From: Helianthus annuus
Lineage: Eukaryota > Streptophyta > Magnoliopsida > Asterales > Asteraceae
Assembly: GCF_002127325.2 (NCBI RefSeq)
Contig: NC_035447.2
Coordinates: 31,998,642 to 32,062,641 of the forward strand
DNA: 64,000 nucleotides
Direction: 5' to 3'
The translations under genes and the position numbers were made by a program. Below the pieces are notes generated by a model, which did not search any database, had not been told where the DNA came from, and saw only the letters and a list, made by a program, of their open reading frames with translations. Position 1 is the stretch's first letter, and each line of letters opens with the position of its first letter. Below are positions 27,110 to 38,685 of the stretch, in pieces.

Positions 27110-28279
27110 CTACTGGAACAAGTGTGGATATTTCTTTTGCATTTCTGATTCAAGCTCCCATGTATACTCAGATCCTCTTTTGGAGTCCCACTTCACTTTG
27201 ACCAGAACTAATCTCTTATGCTTGAGATTCTTAATTTTTCTGTCTTCAATTTGCAGAGGCCTTTCTACAAACTTAAGTTGTTCATTTACCTCTATATCCT
27301 TAAGAGGTACTATCAGTGATTCGTCGGATAAGCATTTCTTGAGATTAGATACATGAAATACATCATGTATTCCTGCCATTTCCTCTGGCAGTTGTAGCTG
27401 ATAGGCTACATGTCCTATTCTTCTAATAATCTTAAAAGGTCCAATATACCTGCAACTTAGCTTTCCTCTTTTGATGAATCTTACCACTCCTTTCCAAGGA
27501 GAGACTTTTAATAATACCTTGTCACCTACATGAAATTCTAACGGCTTACGCCCGTTATCAGCGTAGCGTTTCTGCCGATCACGTGCTGCTTTCAGTCGTT
27601 CTTTGACTTGAATGATTTTATCGGTTGTTTCTTGCACTATCTCAGGTCCAGATAATTGCTTTTCCCCAATTTCTGCCCAACAGACTGGGGTTCTGCACTT
27701 TCGTCCATAAAGTGCTTCGAATGGTGCAGCATTAATACTTGTGTGATAACTGTTATTATAAGAAAATTCTATTAAAGGTAAGTGATCATCCCAATTACCT
27801 CCGAAATCAATTATACAAGCTCTAAGCATGTCCTTCGTTGTCTGAATTGTCCTTTCACTTTGCCCGTCCGTTTGAGGATGGTAAGTTGTGCTTAGATTCA
27901 GCTTGGTTCCCATTGATTTTTGGAAACTTGTCCAAAAATGAGAGGTAAAACGGCTATCTCTATCAGAAACAATTGATAAAGGTATTCCATGTAATAAAAC
28001 AATTTCATTTACATACAATTTGGCTAATTGTTCCATACTAAAAGTTTCCTTCATTGGTAGGAAATAAGCTGACTTAGTTAGCCTATCTACAATCACCCAG
28101 ATTGTATCATTACCTTTTCTTGTTTTGGGTAATTTGGTAACAAAATCCATTGTTATCAATCCCCATTTCCACACTGGCATTTCTAACTGTTGCAACAATC
28201 CTGAGGGTTTCTGGTGTTCAGCTTTAACTTGTGAACAAGTTAAACACTTAGAAACATAAGCTGCTATATCCCTTTTCAT
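27110..28279 (-). pseudogene. Integrase part of the chromovirus polyprotein
   Basis: A 389-codon frame continuing the pol frame after the stop at 28286-28288. The second half of the zinc-binding module (CLTC at residues 12-15) leads into the catalytic core with Asp45, Asp106 and Glu142, spaced as D,D-35-E. The C-terminal part ends with a [14 protein letters not shown] segment, as in chromodomain-bearing Tekay/Del integrases. The catalytic residues look intact, but it can only be made if the upstream stop is bypassed. Confidence 0.85.
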
Positions 28280-28285
28280 TCCTAT

Positions 28286-30805
28286 CTACCAGAAATTTTT
28301 CCTTAAATCTTGATACATTTTATCACTTCCTGGATGCATCGTATATTTAGATTTATGGGCTTCTTCTAATATACGGTGGCGTAGATTTCCTAATTTAGGT
28401 ATCCACATTCTCTTTTTATGGAATCTCCAAATTCCATCTGTTCCTTGTTCTAATCCTTTAATCATTCCTTTTAATTTTTCAGTATCCTCCTTGATTACTG
28501 ATTCTTGTGCTTTTCTTATCTGATCATTTAAATCTACTTGTAGATTTAACTTAAGAGAATGTACCCTTTTTGGCTTTTCGTGATACTTTCGACTTAAAGC
28601 ATCTGCCACTACATTAGCTTTCCCTGCATGATACTGGATATCACAATCATAATCACTAAGCATTTCCATCCAGCGTCTTTGTCTCATATTTAACTCTTTT
28701 TGCCCAAAAACATACCTTAAACTCTTATGGTCGGTGAATATGGTAAATTTTCTACCATAAAGGTAATGTCTCCAAATCTTAAGGGCAAAAATTATGGCTC
28801 CTAATTCCAAATCATGGGTTGAATAATTTTCTTCATGATTTTTAAGTTGTCTAGATGCGTAAGCTATAACCTTTTGACGTTGCATCAACACACATCCGTA
28901 ACCTAACTTAGAAGCGTCACAATAGACTACAAAGTCTTCAGTTCCTTCTGGTAACGCTAATATGGGTGTGTGGTTTAGTCTTTGCTTAAGGATTCTAAAG
29001 GCTTCTTCTTGTTTTAGTCCCCATTCAAACTTAACAGATTTACAGGTTAACTTGGTTAAGGGAATGGCTATTCTAGAAAAATCTCGAATAAATCTTCTAT
29101 AATAACCGGCCAATCCTAAGAAACTTCTAACCTCGGTTGGTGACTCAGGGGTTTTCCATTTGGTAATTGCCTCGATCTTTGTTGGATCCACATGGATTCC
29201 TTCATGGTTAACTAAATGTCCAAGAAATTGTACCTGTTTTAACCAAAACCTCCACTTTGAAAACTTAGCGTAAAGCTTTTCCTTTCTTAACAGACTTAAA
29301 AGTAAGTGCAAATGCTTTGCATGCTCCTCTTTACTTTTAGAGTAAATTAGAATATCATCTATGAAGACAATTATGAATTTATCCAAATATGGCTTACATA
29401 TTCGGTTCATCATGTCCATAAATGCGGCTGGGGCATTGGTTAAACCAAATGGCATGACAGTAAATTCATAATGACCATACCTTGTTCTAAATGCGGTTTT
29501 AGGAATATCCTCTTCCTGTACCTTTAATTGATGATATCCTGATCTTAAATTAATTTTAGAGAAAAATCGAGCTCCTTGAAGTTGATCGAACAGATCATCG
29601 ATCCTCGGTAATGGATACCGATTCTTAATCGTGACCTTGTTCAATTCACGGTAGTCAATGAACATACGCATTGATCCATCCTTCTTTTTGACAAATAAAA
29701 TCGGTGCTCCCCATGGCGATGAGCTTGGCTGTATGAATCCTTTTTCCAACAATTCGTCTAATTGGTTCTTTAGTTCCTGCATTTCGGCGGGTGCCAAACG
29801 GTAAGGTGCTTTGGCAATCGGTGCTGTCTCTGGTAGCAGGTAGATTCTGAATTCAACTTCCCTATCTGGCGGCAGTCCTGACAATTTCTCTAGAAAGACA
29901 TCTGAAAACTGGGACACTACTGGAATGTCTTTTAATTCTTTTCCTTTTTTTTTGGGTAAATTTCCTTTAGTGTTAGTGATTATAGAAATCAAATACACTA
30001 TAGATCCTTTTCTTATATAACTTGCGGTTTTCATCACAGAGATGAATTTAGTGGATCTAGATGGCTTATCTCCTCTAATTGTGATCTTTTCACCCCTTGG
30101 TGATTTTACTTGAATTGACTTTTGATCACATAAAATACTGGCTTTATTGGCTATTAACCAATCCATTCCTAATACAACATCAAATCCTGCCAGATTCATT
30201 GGATAAAGGTTTGCAGTAAATTTTTTATTAAAAATTTCTATTCTTGCTCCCTGCAAGATTTCAGAAATCCTAACGGTTTCTCCATTTGTTGTCTCTACTA
30301 GACATTCTTGTGGTAGTTTAGTTAATGATTGATTTAGGAGTTTGCAAAACGAAGTATTAATAAAACTTTGGTTTGCACCAGAGTCAAATAATACTTTAGC
30401 AAAAATATCATTAACTAAAAACGTACCAGCTATGACGTCCGGAATCATCTTGGCTTCATCTGCAGTTAGAACGAATGCTCTAGCATTTTTATGATTCTTG
30501 TTGTTTGCAGTTGGAGCCAATTTCGGATAATTTGTCCTGATGTGACCTTTTTCTCCACAATTGAAACACATTCCATTACTGGATTTCTTCTTGCAATTCT
30601 CTTCCTTGTGTCCTAGGGCCTTGCAAACATTGTAGTGAATGGAGCATTTTCCTGAATGCTTCTTTCTGCAGGTTTTGCAGTATGGTGCAGAGGTAGAACC
30701 TACATTCCTACGGTTGAAATTCCCAGAACGGAATTCTTGGGTAAGCCTTTGGGTTATGTTTCTCATCTGGTCTTCTTTTCTAGTACGGATTAACTCACAT
30801 GTCAA
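28286..30805 (-). pseudogene. Nucleocapsid-protease-RT-RNase H part of the chromovirus polyprotein
   Basis: An 839-codon frame. Zinc knuckles lie at residues 43-93, but the last cysteine of the second knuckle (CX2CX4HX4C from Cys80) is tyrosine. The protease DSGA is at 141-144. In reverse transcriptase the motif around [13 protein letters not shown] carries Asn419 where the catalytic aspartate is expected, and FIDD is at 481-484. RNase H motifs YCDASK, ELGAI and FTDHKSL follow. The frame ends in an in-frame TAG at 28286-28288, only two codons before the integrase frame resumes. The Asn, Tyr and TAG changes together point to a dead copy. Confidence 0.9.
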
Positions 30806-30879
30806 GGTATTGGCTAGTTCTACAGCTTCTTCTATGGTTTGGGGTCTAGCTGCCTTGACTACATGTCTAATCTCTCCAA

Positions 30880-31629
30880 TTAATCCCCAGATGTAACGGA
30901 GATTAATACCGGTTCAGGTGATGCAAGGGTTGGTACTATTCTAGCATATTCAAAGAATGTGGTAGTATAACCCTTACTATCTAACCCGGTCATTCTAAGA
31001 TTCAGAAATTTGTTTGCTATCTGTTCATTTTCATTGGGAGGGCAGAACTTCCTTTCTACCATATTTTTAAACTCCTCCCATTCCATGCTATAAACCCTCT
31101 CACTTCCTCTTGACTGGAGGATGGTGTTCCACCATTCTAGAGCTGAGTTTTTAAACAGATTCGAAGCAAACATTATTTTATCCTTTTCAGCACATTTGCT
31201 TATTTTCAGAACAGCCCCAGTCTTTTCTATCCAGCGTAGAGCTGCAATGGGTCCTTCATTGCCCGAGAATTCTATTGGTTTACAGGACCAGAATTCTTTG
31301 TAAGAACAACCATATGGCATGGTTCTTCTTCTTTTGGGAATGGGCACCTGAAGTACGGGTCCATTGTTCACGCTGTGTTCTGGTTCAGTTGGTCGCTTAC
31401 TGCTATGCTTACTTTTATTATTCGCTTCTTGAACTGTTTGAATAATAAATGGCATTGCATCTATAATTCCTTGTGCCACTATGTGTTGAACGACACTATT
31501 ATCCATTTGATTTCCATTGTTATTCGGATTCTCGTTATTCAGATTATCATTATTCAAGTGGTTGTTGTTCTGAATATTATCATTCTGGTTTTCTTGATTC
31601 ACTTCGTTGTCCATCTGAATTTTAAACAT
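30880..31629 (-). pseudogene. Gag of the chromovirus, frameshifted
   Basis: A 249-codon frame with an asparagine-rich N-terminus and the retrotransposon gag core (YKEFWSCKPIEFSGNEGP, ALRWIEK, ALEWWN, WEEFKNMVERKFCP). Gag leaves frame at about 30904-30909: the following minus-strand bases continue recognisable gag in the frame of the pol ORF, so a single-base deletion separates them. In intact relatives gag and pol are one frame. Confidence 0.88.
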
Positions 31630-31898
31630 TTACCAAATATTAATATCACAAATAATATTTGAATATAGCCAATCACATGACACGCACTTTTGGTCAAAAG
31701 TGTCGAGCATTGCGACTTTTACTCTATTGGTATATTATGCATCTATTACACACCAGTACTGAAATTAAAATTACAATACCGACTGAAATGTAAAGCTACA
31801 ATACTAGTAATATGCATCCATAGTTTTTTTTAACACATACACACATATATTATTATATTATATTATTATTATTATTACTACCGTTTCCACCATCACAT

Positions 31899-32762
31899 TC
31901 ATGGATATGGATTCATCCAAAAATCTATAATGCGTTCGTCGTATTTCCATACGAGACGCTCTCCCACCTGTCGCATTCTCTCACTGCTTTCTAAAATTTC
32001 CTCACCGAAAGTCCTAAGTTCTTGTACATTTTATGCACTCATTGGGGGTGCAGGTTCTAGGACTAGGTTTGGAATCTGGGGTGCGGGTTCCTGATATGAA
32101 GGTATAGGGGCCTGATATGGGTAGGGATTTTCTAAGATCTCCCTAATGTATGCATCACTAATGTTATAGGGATCTTGAGGATCTAACCCTGGGTAGGCTC
32201 CTTAGTTGGGTATTGGCACATTTTCCTGAATCGGGTAACGTTGCACATAGTCCCTAACATCGTCCCACCAGGGGTCGTAATTGTTTGGGTCTAGGGGATT
32301 TGGTGCAGGTACCCTAGGTATCTCCTCCGGGTTGAAATCATGCATTTCTACTTGATTTCCAAGGTTTTCTATTTCCATGGGATAATCAGGAATTGGTGGT
32401 TGTGATTGGGGTGCTAGCATTTGCTCCAGGTTTGGGTCAGCTGCAGTGGTTGCTAAAATGTGGATGTTGGCTATACCCCTATTAAGCATATCCTGGGCAT
32501 ATGCATCAGTTTCTCTTTTAGCTGCGGCTAACACTCGCTGTTCCTGCAACTTTCATGCGCTTTCTACGCTCATGTGCTCCCCTACTGAACCATCCCCTCT
32601 TTTCTGAGGAAATGGCTCTTCAGATTGAGCCTTAAACACAAAGATTCCTTCTTCCGTATCAGCAGAGTACCCTGAGAGGGCAGGCTGAGAAGAGGAGGTG
32701 CCTTCGCTCCTAGGCGAACCAGACAATTGACGATACGCGTCAGATGGTCCTTGGTCGCTCAT
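31899..32762 (-). pseudogene. Extra reading frame between primer-binding site and gag, decayed
   Basis: One minus-strand frame runs from ATG at 32762 (MSDQGPSDAYRQ) to a stop at 31899-31901, about 288 codons, interrupted only by TGA at 32553-32555, TAA at 32202-32204 and TAA at 32031-32033. On both sides of each stop the composition remains protein-like: acidic, proline-rich, with AAAKRETDAYAQDML, DPNNYDPWWDDVRDYV, GLDPQDPYNISDAYIREILE and a final ERLVWKYDERIIDFWMNPYP. It is not in the gag frame. I do not recognise its function. It could be an accessory protein or an N-terminal gag extension. Confidence 0.6.
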
Positions 32763-32894
32763 ACTGTAAACTAACAGATAGTCAGATAACACATAACAAG
32801 AAAATACAATTATGCACGTATTTTCATTATTTATTTCCTAACACTTCGAATTTTGATGTCAGCAGAACACTTCTGTGGCTGAATCAGTGGCATA

Positions 32895-32906
32895 GCTCTG
32901 ATACCA
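32895..32906 (-). other. Primer-binding site of the chromovirus
   Basis: Complement of TGGTATCAGAGC, the 3' end match of initiator methionine tRNA, five bases inside the LTR end at 32912. Confidence 0.9.
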
Positions 32907-32911
32907 CCTTC

Positions 32912-33982
32912 TGTCACAGCCCCCGATCCCAAATCCCTGGGAACGGGCGGCCGCGAGCCAGTTTCGGTGGTATCGTGTTATTTATTCAATTTGGCAGCGG
33001 AAATTTTCATCAGGACCGTAGTTAGGAAATATTTTATCAGAGTAAACCACCACATTTTATAATATTAAACACATGGGTAAAGCCCAAGTTTTCAGTACAC
33101 GTAATTTCATAGGGATACACCCTATTTTATTTAAGAAAAAAATCTATTTCTTTTTAGGTAACTTTATTGCCACTTTTCCAAGCCTTCAGTGCTGTCCAGC
33201 TGGCTTCTATTTGGCTTTCACATTTTGTTACCTGAAACGCGTTTTAAAAACATTTTGTCAGTGGGAAATACTGGTGAGTGAATCCCAATTTAATCAAGTT
33301 GAAATACCAATCATTTTACAGTATTGAGGGCACATCCGCAATTACATTTGTTTCCAAGAAATAACAATTAACATTAGTGGTACTGTCATACTCAACTTGT
33401 GGAATGTTACTACGCCAGTAACAAATTTTGTATACAAAACCCCAACATACCCACTATAATTGTATTCTTACAAATACTCAATAACTGCTTTGTATATATT
33501 TAATTAAGTGAGGTTTTGTAAAAATAGTTTGCAAAAAGGAGATTACTCACAAAAATGAGTATATAAAAAGAAGGATCACTCACATTGCTGTTTTAGGGTT
33601 TTCAGTAAGGATTTCCTGGGAATAATCTATAAATTACACAAAGGCACGTGTGTTAGTATAATAACCCATTTTAACATTAGTAATACCCTCCCCGAGACGG
33701 CATTCCAACGACTACGTTGGGCAGAACCACGACAGCCGTTACGGAACCCTAGATCAATCGGGCAGAGTATCTAATACGTATCCAGGGGTTATAATACTTA
33801 CATCGTAGCAGAACCTCGCTATTTAGGGGGTATTAGACTCGGGTATAATGCCCACTATTCAGAAATTGTGATTAGAAAGAAATGAACGATCGGAAATGAA
33901 ATCCCGAGGCCTCCTTATATAGTGCCTGATTCTGATCCTCTCGCGGCCCGCGTAAATGTAAGCAATGGCTTACGCGGCCCGC
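32912..33982 (-). repeat. 5' LTR of the chromovirus, outer end missing
   Basis: Aligns with 25757-26830 to GCGGCCCGC, then the sequence becomes unrelated. About 240 bp of U3 are lost, presumably by deletion. Confidence 0.85.
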
Positions 33983-35081
33983 GTGGCCTAGGGTTCTAGA
34001 TTGTAGCTGGTCCGGGTCATGAATAGGCTCAACACACGTCAGACACGTGTCGTCACCAATTATCTAATCTGTATTATGTAGAAGTAGACAGAAAAACGAT
34101 TGATTCCCAACTATTATTCAACAAAATTTAAGTACATTCAGGATGCTATATGAGGTCATACATAAATCAAATACTTTAAAAATAAAAGCTAACTCAAGTT
34201 CGTTCAAGATGCTTTATGAGGTCATACGTAAATCATATACTTTAAAACCAGACACATGTTGAGAGAACACATATAAAAAGAAGCAACATTGGCATACATA
34301 AAAAGCAAAACTGAAAAAACTTTTGAATAAAAGAACCGTAAGTAAGAGTCAAACCACCATCTCCTAAAATGAAGGCATATGCATAACCACTAAACCAGTG
34401 TGTAGTGTAAACCTGATAAACCTGCGAATCCAATATTTAGTAATACACTAACTAAACAGCAAGCAATTTGTCCCTGTCATCTTTATACATGATGTCACAA
34501 AGAGGAAATGAAAAGCAACACAAACTCACTTGAACACCGGCGATGACCTGCGTTATCATCCCTGAAAATTCAAAAGCAATGACATGAGAAACAGTGAACA
34601 ACTAACAAACACATAGAGAGCAAAAAGGTGTCCTGTTCATGCAGCGAAATAAGAGACACTAAACAAATATAACCCTTTCAATGTTGTTCACATCTCCGAG
34701 AAGATTAACCCGTTGACCGTCTGTTAAGACATCCTTGTTGACCGTCAGAGGCTCTTCAAGATGAATTTCAACATTGTTCTGAACAGTGTGTTGTGCCTGA
34801 ACTGAAACTTCACAATCATATCATGGTCAAATATCATTGTCATGTAATTTGACTTAGAACATAGTCAAAGTAGATTACTTGAAGAAGAAGTGTTAAGTGT
34901 ATCGACAATAGGTTGACATACCACTATCTTTGTCAATTTTCTGTTCTTTTCCATTAATGGAAAGATTTATCGGACTGTTTATCTGGCCGACTGAACTCAG
35001 TTATCCAAGTGTTAAGTGAAAATCGATTACTTACACAAAAACTAAAGAATGTAAAACTATTTAAATTTTTCTTAATAGAAT
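33983..35081 (-). other. Helitron body between the two LTR elements, with exon-like segments
   Basis: On the minus strand, three segments look like exons with plausible splice borders: one around 34925-35000 (NLSINGKEQKIDKDSG before GTATG), one around 34680-34805 (QNNVEIHLEEPLTVNKD, then LTDGQRVNLLGDVNNIER) and a 30-nt segment near 34535-34568 (GMITQVIAGVQ between CAG and GTGAG). I do not recognise the source gene. Near 34330-34415 the minus strand has a tRNA-like box A/box B pair (TGGTTTAGTGGTTATG, GGTTTGACTC), possibly a SINE relic. A ~65-bp tandem duplication (TGAGGTCATAC.TAAATCA.ATACTTTAAAA) lies at 34127-34250. Confidence 0.4.
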
Positions 35082-35086
35082 GATAC

Positions 35087-37422
35087 TGTAACGCCTCGTA
35101 TTTTCGTACTTTTATATTTTTAGAAAATTCAAGTTCGTTTTCTATTTTTAGAAAATCAGACTGAAAAACGGAATAAAAACGTCAAACGACGCATTTTTAC
35201 GCGCTTTTAACGCAAACGACAACGAACGCGTCACGTACTCATCTTCGACATCATTGGCGTATTTTTGAACCTAAAAATAATATCCTACGATATTTCACGA
35301 CGTTCAGTTGTGAAATCGGGCTTCAGAACTGTATCGGGTCGCGCGAAGCGGGTTTGTGGGCCTGGGCCCAAGCCCGATTTAAAAACCTAACTATTAATAC
35401 CTTTTGTTATAAGTTGCAAACCCTAAACATCCTTCTTATCTTGAATCAGCCGCACATACCAACACCCACACTTGAGTTCCCACCTATTTCACTTCTTCTT
35501 CTACATCTTAACAACACCTCCATCTTCTTCACAAATCAAACCTCATCAGACCCTCCTTCACTCTCCCCTCCCTCTCGAACTATACTACAGCATACACACA
35601 CCAAAAGCCTTAGATCAACCATCACTCAGCCATCTATTTCCCCTGTTAATCCTCGATGAACGGCCACCACCACCATCGTTTGCAGCGGCGGCGATGATGG
35701 TGCACGGCGGCGGTTACACATACGAGAGAGAGAGAGACGCGGTGAACGAGGTGAGAAGAAGACGGCGGCCAACGGCAGTGGGTCCGACGGCGGCGATAGC
35801 CACGTTTCAGTGGCGGAGACTCGGTTTGTTTCGGGGCAGGTCCGGGTTGGTTTAGCAGCAAGGGTCTGGTCTCGGATCGGTTCAGTTTCCGGTCTCGGGT
35901 TCAAGTTCCGGTCGACGTCGGTTTAGTTCGAATCCCGGTTCCGGTTCAGGTTCGTCTGAGTTTGGAGCTCTCGTCGGAAACCAATCGAAGGCCTACGGAC
36001 ACCGCGACGGGGATTGCTTTTCAACTCGTTCGGTATACTTCTTTCGTAAATCCTTTTCGTTTCGATATAATTTTTCTTGTTTCTTTCCGTTTTAAATCGC
36101 TACACACGAATCTAATAGAATGTCGAGCAATTGATAATTACCATAAATTTTAGAACATGTTAACAGTGAGTTTAGTTTTGGTTTGATTTATAACAAAGAA
36201 GATGAAACAACAATATGGCATAATATTTGATTAAAAAAAAAACATGAACAACTTACCATTTTAATGGAATTCATTTTGTGGGATGTTGCTATGCATCTAC
36301 GCCACATATATGATGTGTTTGGTTTGGGTCTGTTTCTAAAAAAAGGGGGGGGGGAACAAATTAATGAACACAGTGGGTTCGATTGGATTAGCTAGTATGG
36401 AGAAGATGACTTATCATTAAATAAATATAACTTTTAACCAGAGACTATAGTAAAATACTAATTGAGGGTTGTTTTGGCCGATTTCTTTTGCTTAGTATTT
36501 TACAATTCATTTTTTTAAAGACCTTTAAAAGTCACATATATATACAGTCTTTATTATTTTTCTTAACACTTCTTTCTTTTAATTTTTTTTTACCATTTAA
36601 ATTGTTAATTCGTTTTAATACCTTTTAATTAATAATTCATATTAACATAAATAAATCATTAAATTATTACATCTAAATAGTTAATTGCAAACCATAAATA
36701 ATGGGAATATTATTTAACTTAAATGTTATTTAGATCTTTCATGTGTGTGGTATCTTCCTATCTAGGATATCTGTTCGTTTCCTTTGGATTCTCAATCCTT
36801 ACTCGTGTGCTTAATCACAAGGAATTCATATACGCAACCAATGTGAGCATACTCGGTCCCTTTTTACACTTTATTACTTTTGGGATGCAATACATGTACT
36901 TTGAATCAAATACACATACATGCTAAAATATTATACAAATAATCTCTATATATGCTCCTACGTGTTATACTTGCAATCATACGTGTTTAAATTTATATGC
37001 TTATACTTAGTTATTGCCATGAAAAATCTGTTTAAAACATTTTTATACTTATAATCAAACTTGTATGCTCGCCAATACTATTTGTATTGATCTATGCTTT
37101 AACATGTATTGCAGGATTTGGATGATACAAGGAATCTAGTAGGATTGCCTAGAAACGCATTTAAATTCTAATACCAGTTGTAATGTATTTTATTTTCAAA
37201 AATGTATTTTGTTTCCAATCTTTGTATGAGACCATTAATCAATGAAATGAAACTTAATTACTTGAATACTTGTTGTATTTTATTTATTTCAAACTTATGG
37301 TATTTCTAGTTCAAACGACGTAAAAAGTAATTATTAAATACTCATCACAATTAGTGTTATGAAGACTCTTGCAATCTATTTCGTCTCACTCCGATGTTTC
37401 CGCCATCGGTTGGGGTGTGACA
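35087..37422 (+). repeat. 5' LTR of the non-coding element
   Basis: Promoter-like segment: GGGCCTGGGCCCAAGCCC (35358-35375), TTTAAAAA (35378-35385), AAACCCTAAA (35418-35427), a CT-rich leader, then a GC-rich stretch at 35640-35900. ORFs in it are open on several frames and both strands and are not genes. Confidence 0.95.
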
Positions 37423-37425
37423 GAT

Positions 37426-37437
37426 TGGTATCAGAGC
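37426..37437 (+). other. Primer-binding site of the non-coding element
   Basis: TGGTATCAGAGC three bases after the LTR end, matching initiator methionine tRNA. Confidence 0.95.
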
Positions 37438-38262
37438 CATAACTATAGAGAATTAGGTAGAATTGCTGTGTTCGACCTGGTCTATAGTCTAAGTACCAAA
37501 ACTTGACCATTCTTTATTCTTTCTTAGTATGTGATTCTTTGCTTCTACCTTTTCTTTTGTCTAAATATACAATATGTTTTTTTTCTAAAACATTTAACAC
37601 AATACATACTTGAAGATACTCATATTCCACAATCGAAACGACTCACTAAAATAGAGGTGATTCCTGCCTTTGGTGACGAATTTCAATCCACCTTACATGT
37701 TATTTTGCACGAAATTTCACCATCAAGTCGGGAATGATATCCGTATCTTGGTGGGAATTTCCATTTCATACTCTAGTGGTTCCTTATTGACGAGTCGAGA
37801 TTTTATCTTGTTTCGTTCAATAAACCACATTTTGGGGACGAAATTGTCAAGCTAGGATTGATATCCACACCTTGGTGACTGGTCCCGCTCTACGATTTTC
37901 AATCTCGCCAAAGTTTCGTATTTTCGATCAAATTAGGGACATGTACTAACTGGAATGGTAAAATACCATTCATCGCCTGGCGACGAGAGTATTATACCTA
38001 TTAGGCCAAAGCATGTCTCCCTAATTCGGAAGGACTTGCGATTCACTTTGGATTAGTCGAAGTTTCTAAACCCGAAGCACTCCAATACTTATCAAGCCTC
38101 TCTTTTATATTAACTTAACTTTTATGCGATTTAATACTTGTTACCTAATCATCGTTTTACACATTAAATTAATACACACATACTGATACGTTACACTTGA
38201 TTCAGGATTACTGGACATTCTTTATGTGATGAACTGGTCATTAGCTTCGTAAGAAGCCACAC

Positions 38263-38685
38263 CTTAACGTATATAGTGCTTGTGAGGCACTATAGGAGTA
38301 GCGCACCGCCCGTAGACTTGTGGTTACGTTAAGTTAAACTTTTACGGTCTTTATAGCAACGAAATGATGACATGTGCTATAGAGATGAAACTAGCGGACA
38401 CGTTGGTTCGATTTGTTCGAGCCTCACCTTAACATATATAGTGTTGTGAAGCACTATAGGAGTAGCGCACCGCCTCATGGACTTGGGGTCATGTTAAGTT
38501 AAACATTTACGGATCTTTTCATAGCAACGAAATGATGACATGTGCTATGATTAGATGACGCTTGCGTTAAACGTTGGGTTGACATTTTGTCATTAACTTC
38601 GGATGAAGCCTCACCTTAACATATATAGCGCTTGTGTAGCGCTATAGGAGTAACGCCCGCCGCATGGACTTGCGGTCATGTTAAG
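38263..38685 (+). repeat. Three copies of a structured, three-way-junction-like element
   Basis: Copies at 38263-38333, 38428-38498 and 38615-38685. Each has an outer stem (CTTAACGTA/TACGTTAAG in copy 1; CTTAACAT/ATGTTAAG in copies 2 and 3), an inner hairpin (TATAGTGC/GCACTATA, TATAGTGT/GCACTATA, TATAGCGC/GCGCTATA) and a second hairpin (CCGTA/TGTGG, CCTCA/TGGGG, CCGCA/TGCGG, counting G-T pairs). The substitutions between copies keep the pairing. Copies 1 and 2 are followed by a further hairpin (TATAGCA/TGCTATA at 38352-38381; CATAGCA/TGCTATG at 38520-38549) around the constant loop ACGAAATGATGACATG. Confidence 0.75.

Larger units (their letters stand above)
25757..33982 (-). mobile_element. 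Ty3/gypsy chromovirus (Tekay-like) copy, coding but broken
   Basis: LTRs at 25757-27073 (3' LTR) and 32912-33982 (5' LTR, truncated) end in CTGTGACA on the minus strand. The primer-binding site (complement of TGGTATCAGAGC) is at 32895-32906. The polypurine tract (minus strand AAGGTGGGGGGGA) lies at about 27075-27090. The order gag, protease, RT, RNase H, integrase with a C-terminal chromodomain-like tail defines Ty3/gypsy chromoviruses. By eye the LTRs differ at roughly a dozen positions over 1.07 kb, so the insertion is fairly young. The outer ~240 bp of the 5' LTR are missing, so no TSD can be tested. Inserted in the Helitron next to the MAP65 fragment. Confidence 0.92.

Noticed and set aside
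35354..35904. ORFs of 60-150 codons on both strands, repeated at 39577-40147
   Set aside because: They sit in the GC-rich leader of the LTR, overlap on both strands and change length with indels between the two LTRs, so they are compositional.
38263..38685. Hammerhead ribozyme (retrozyme) in the non-coding LTR element
   Set aside because: GAAA and TGATGA occur in the loop ACGAAATGATGACATG, but not in the CTGATGA...GAAA order with three stems and a cleavage triplet that a hammerhead needs.
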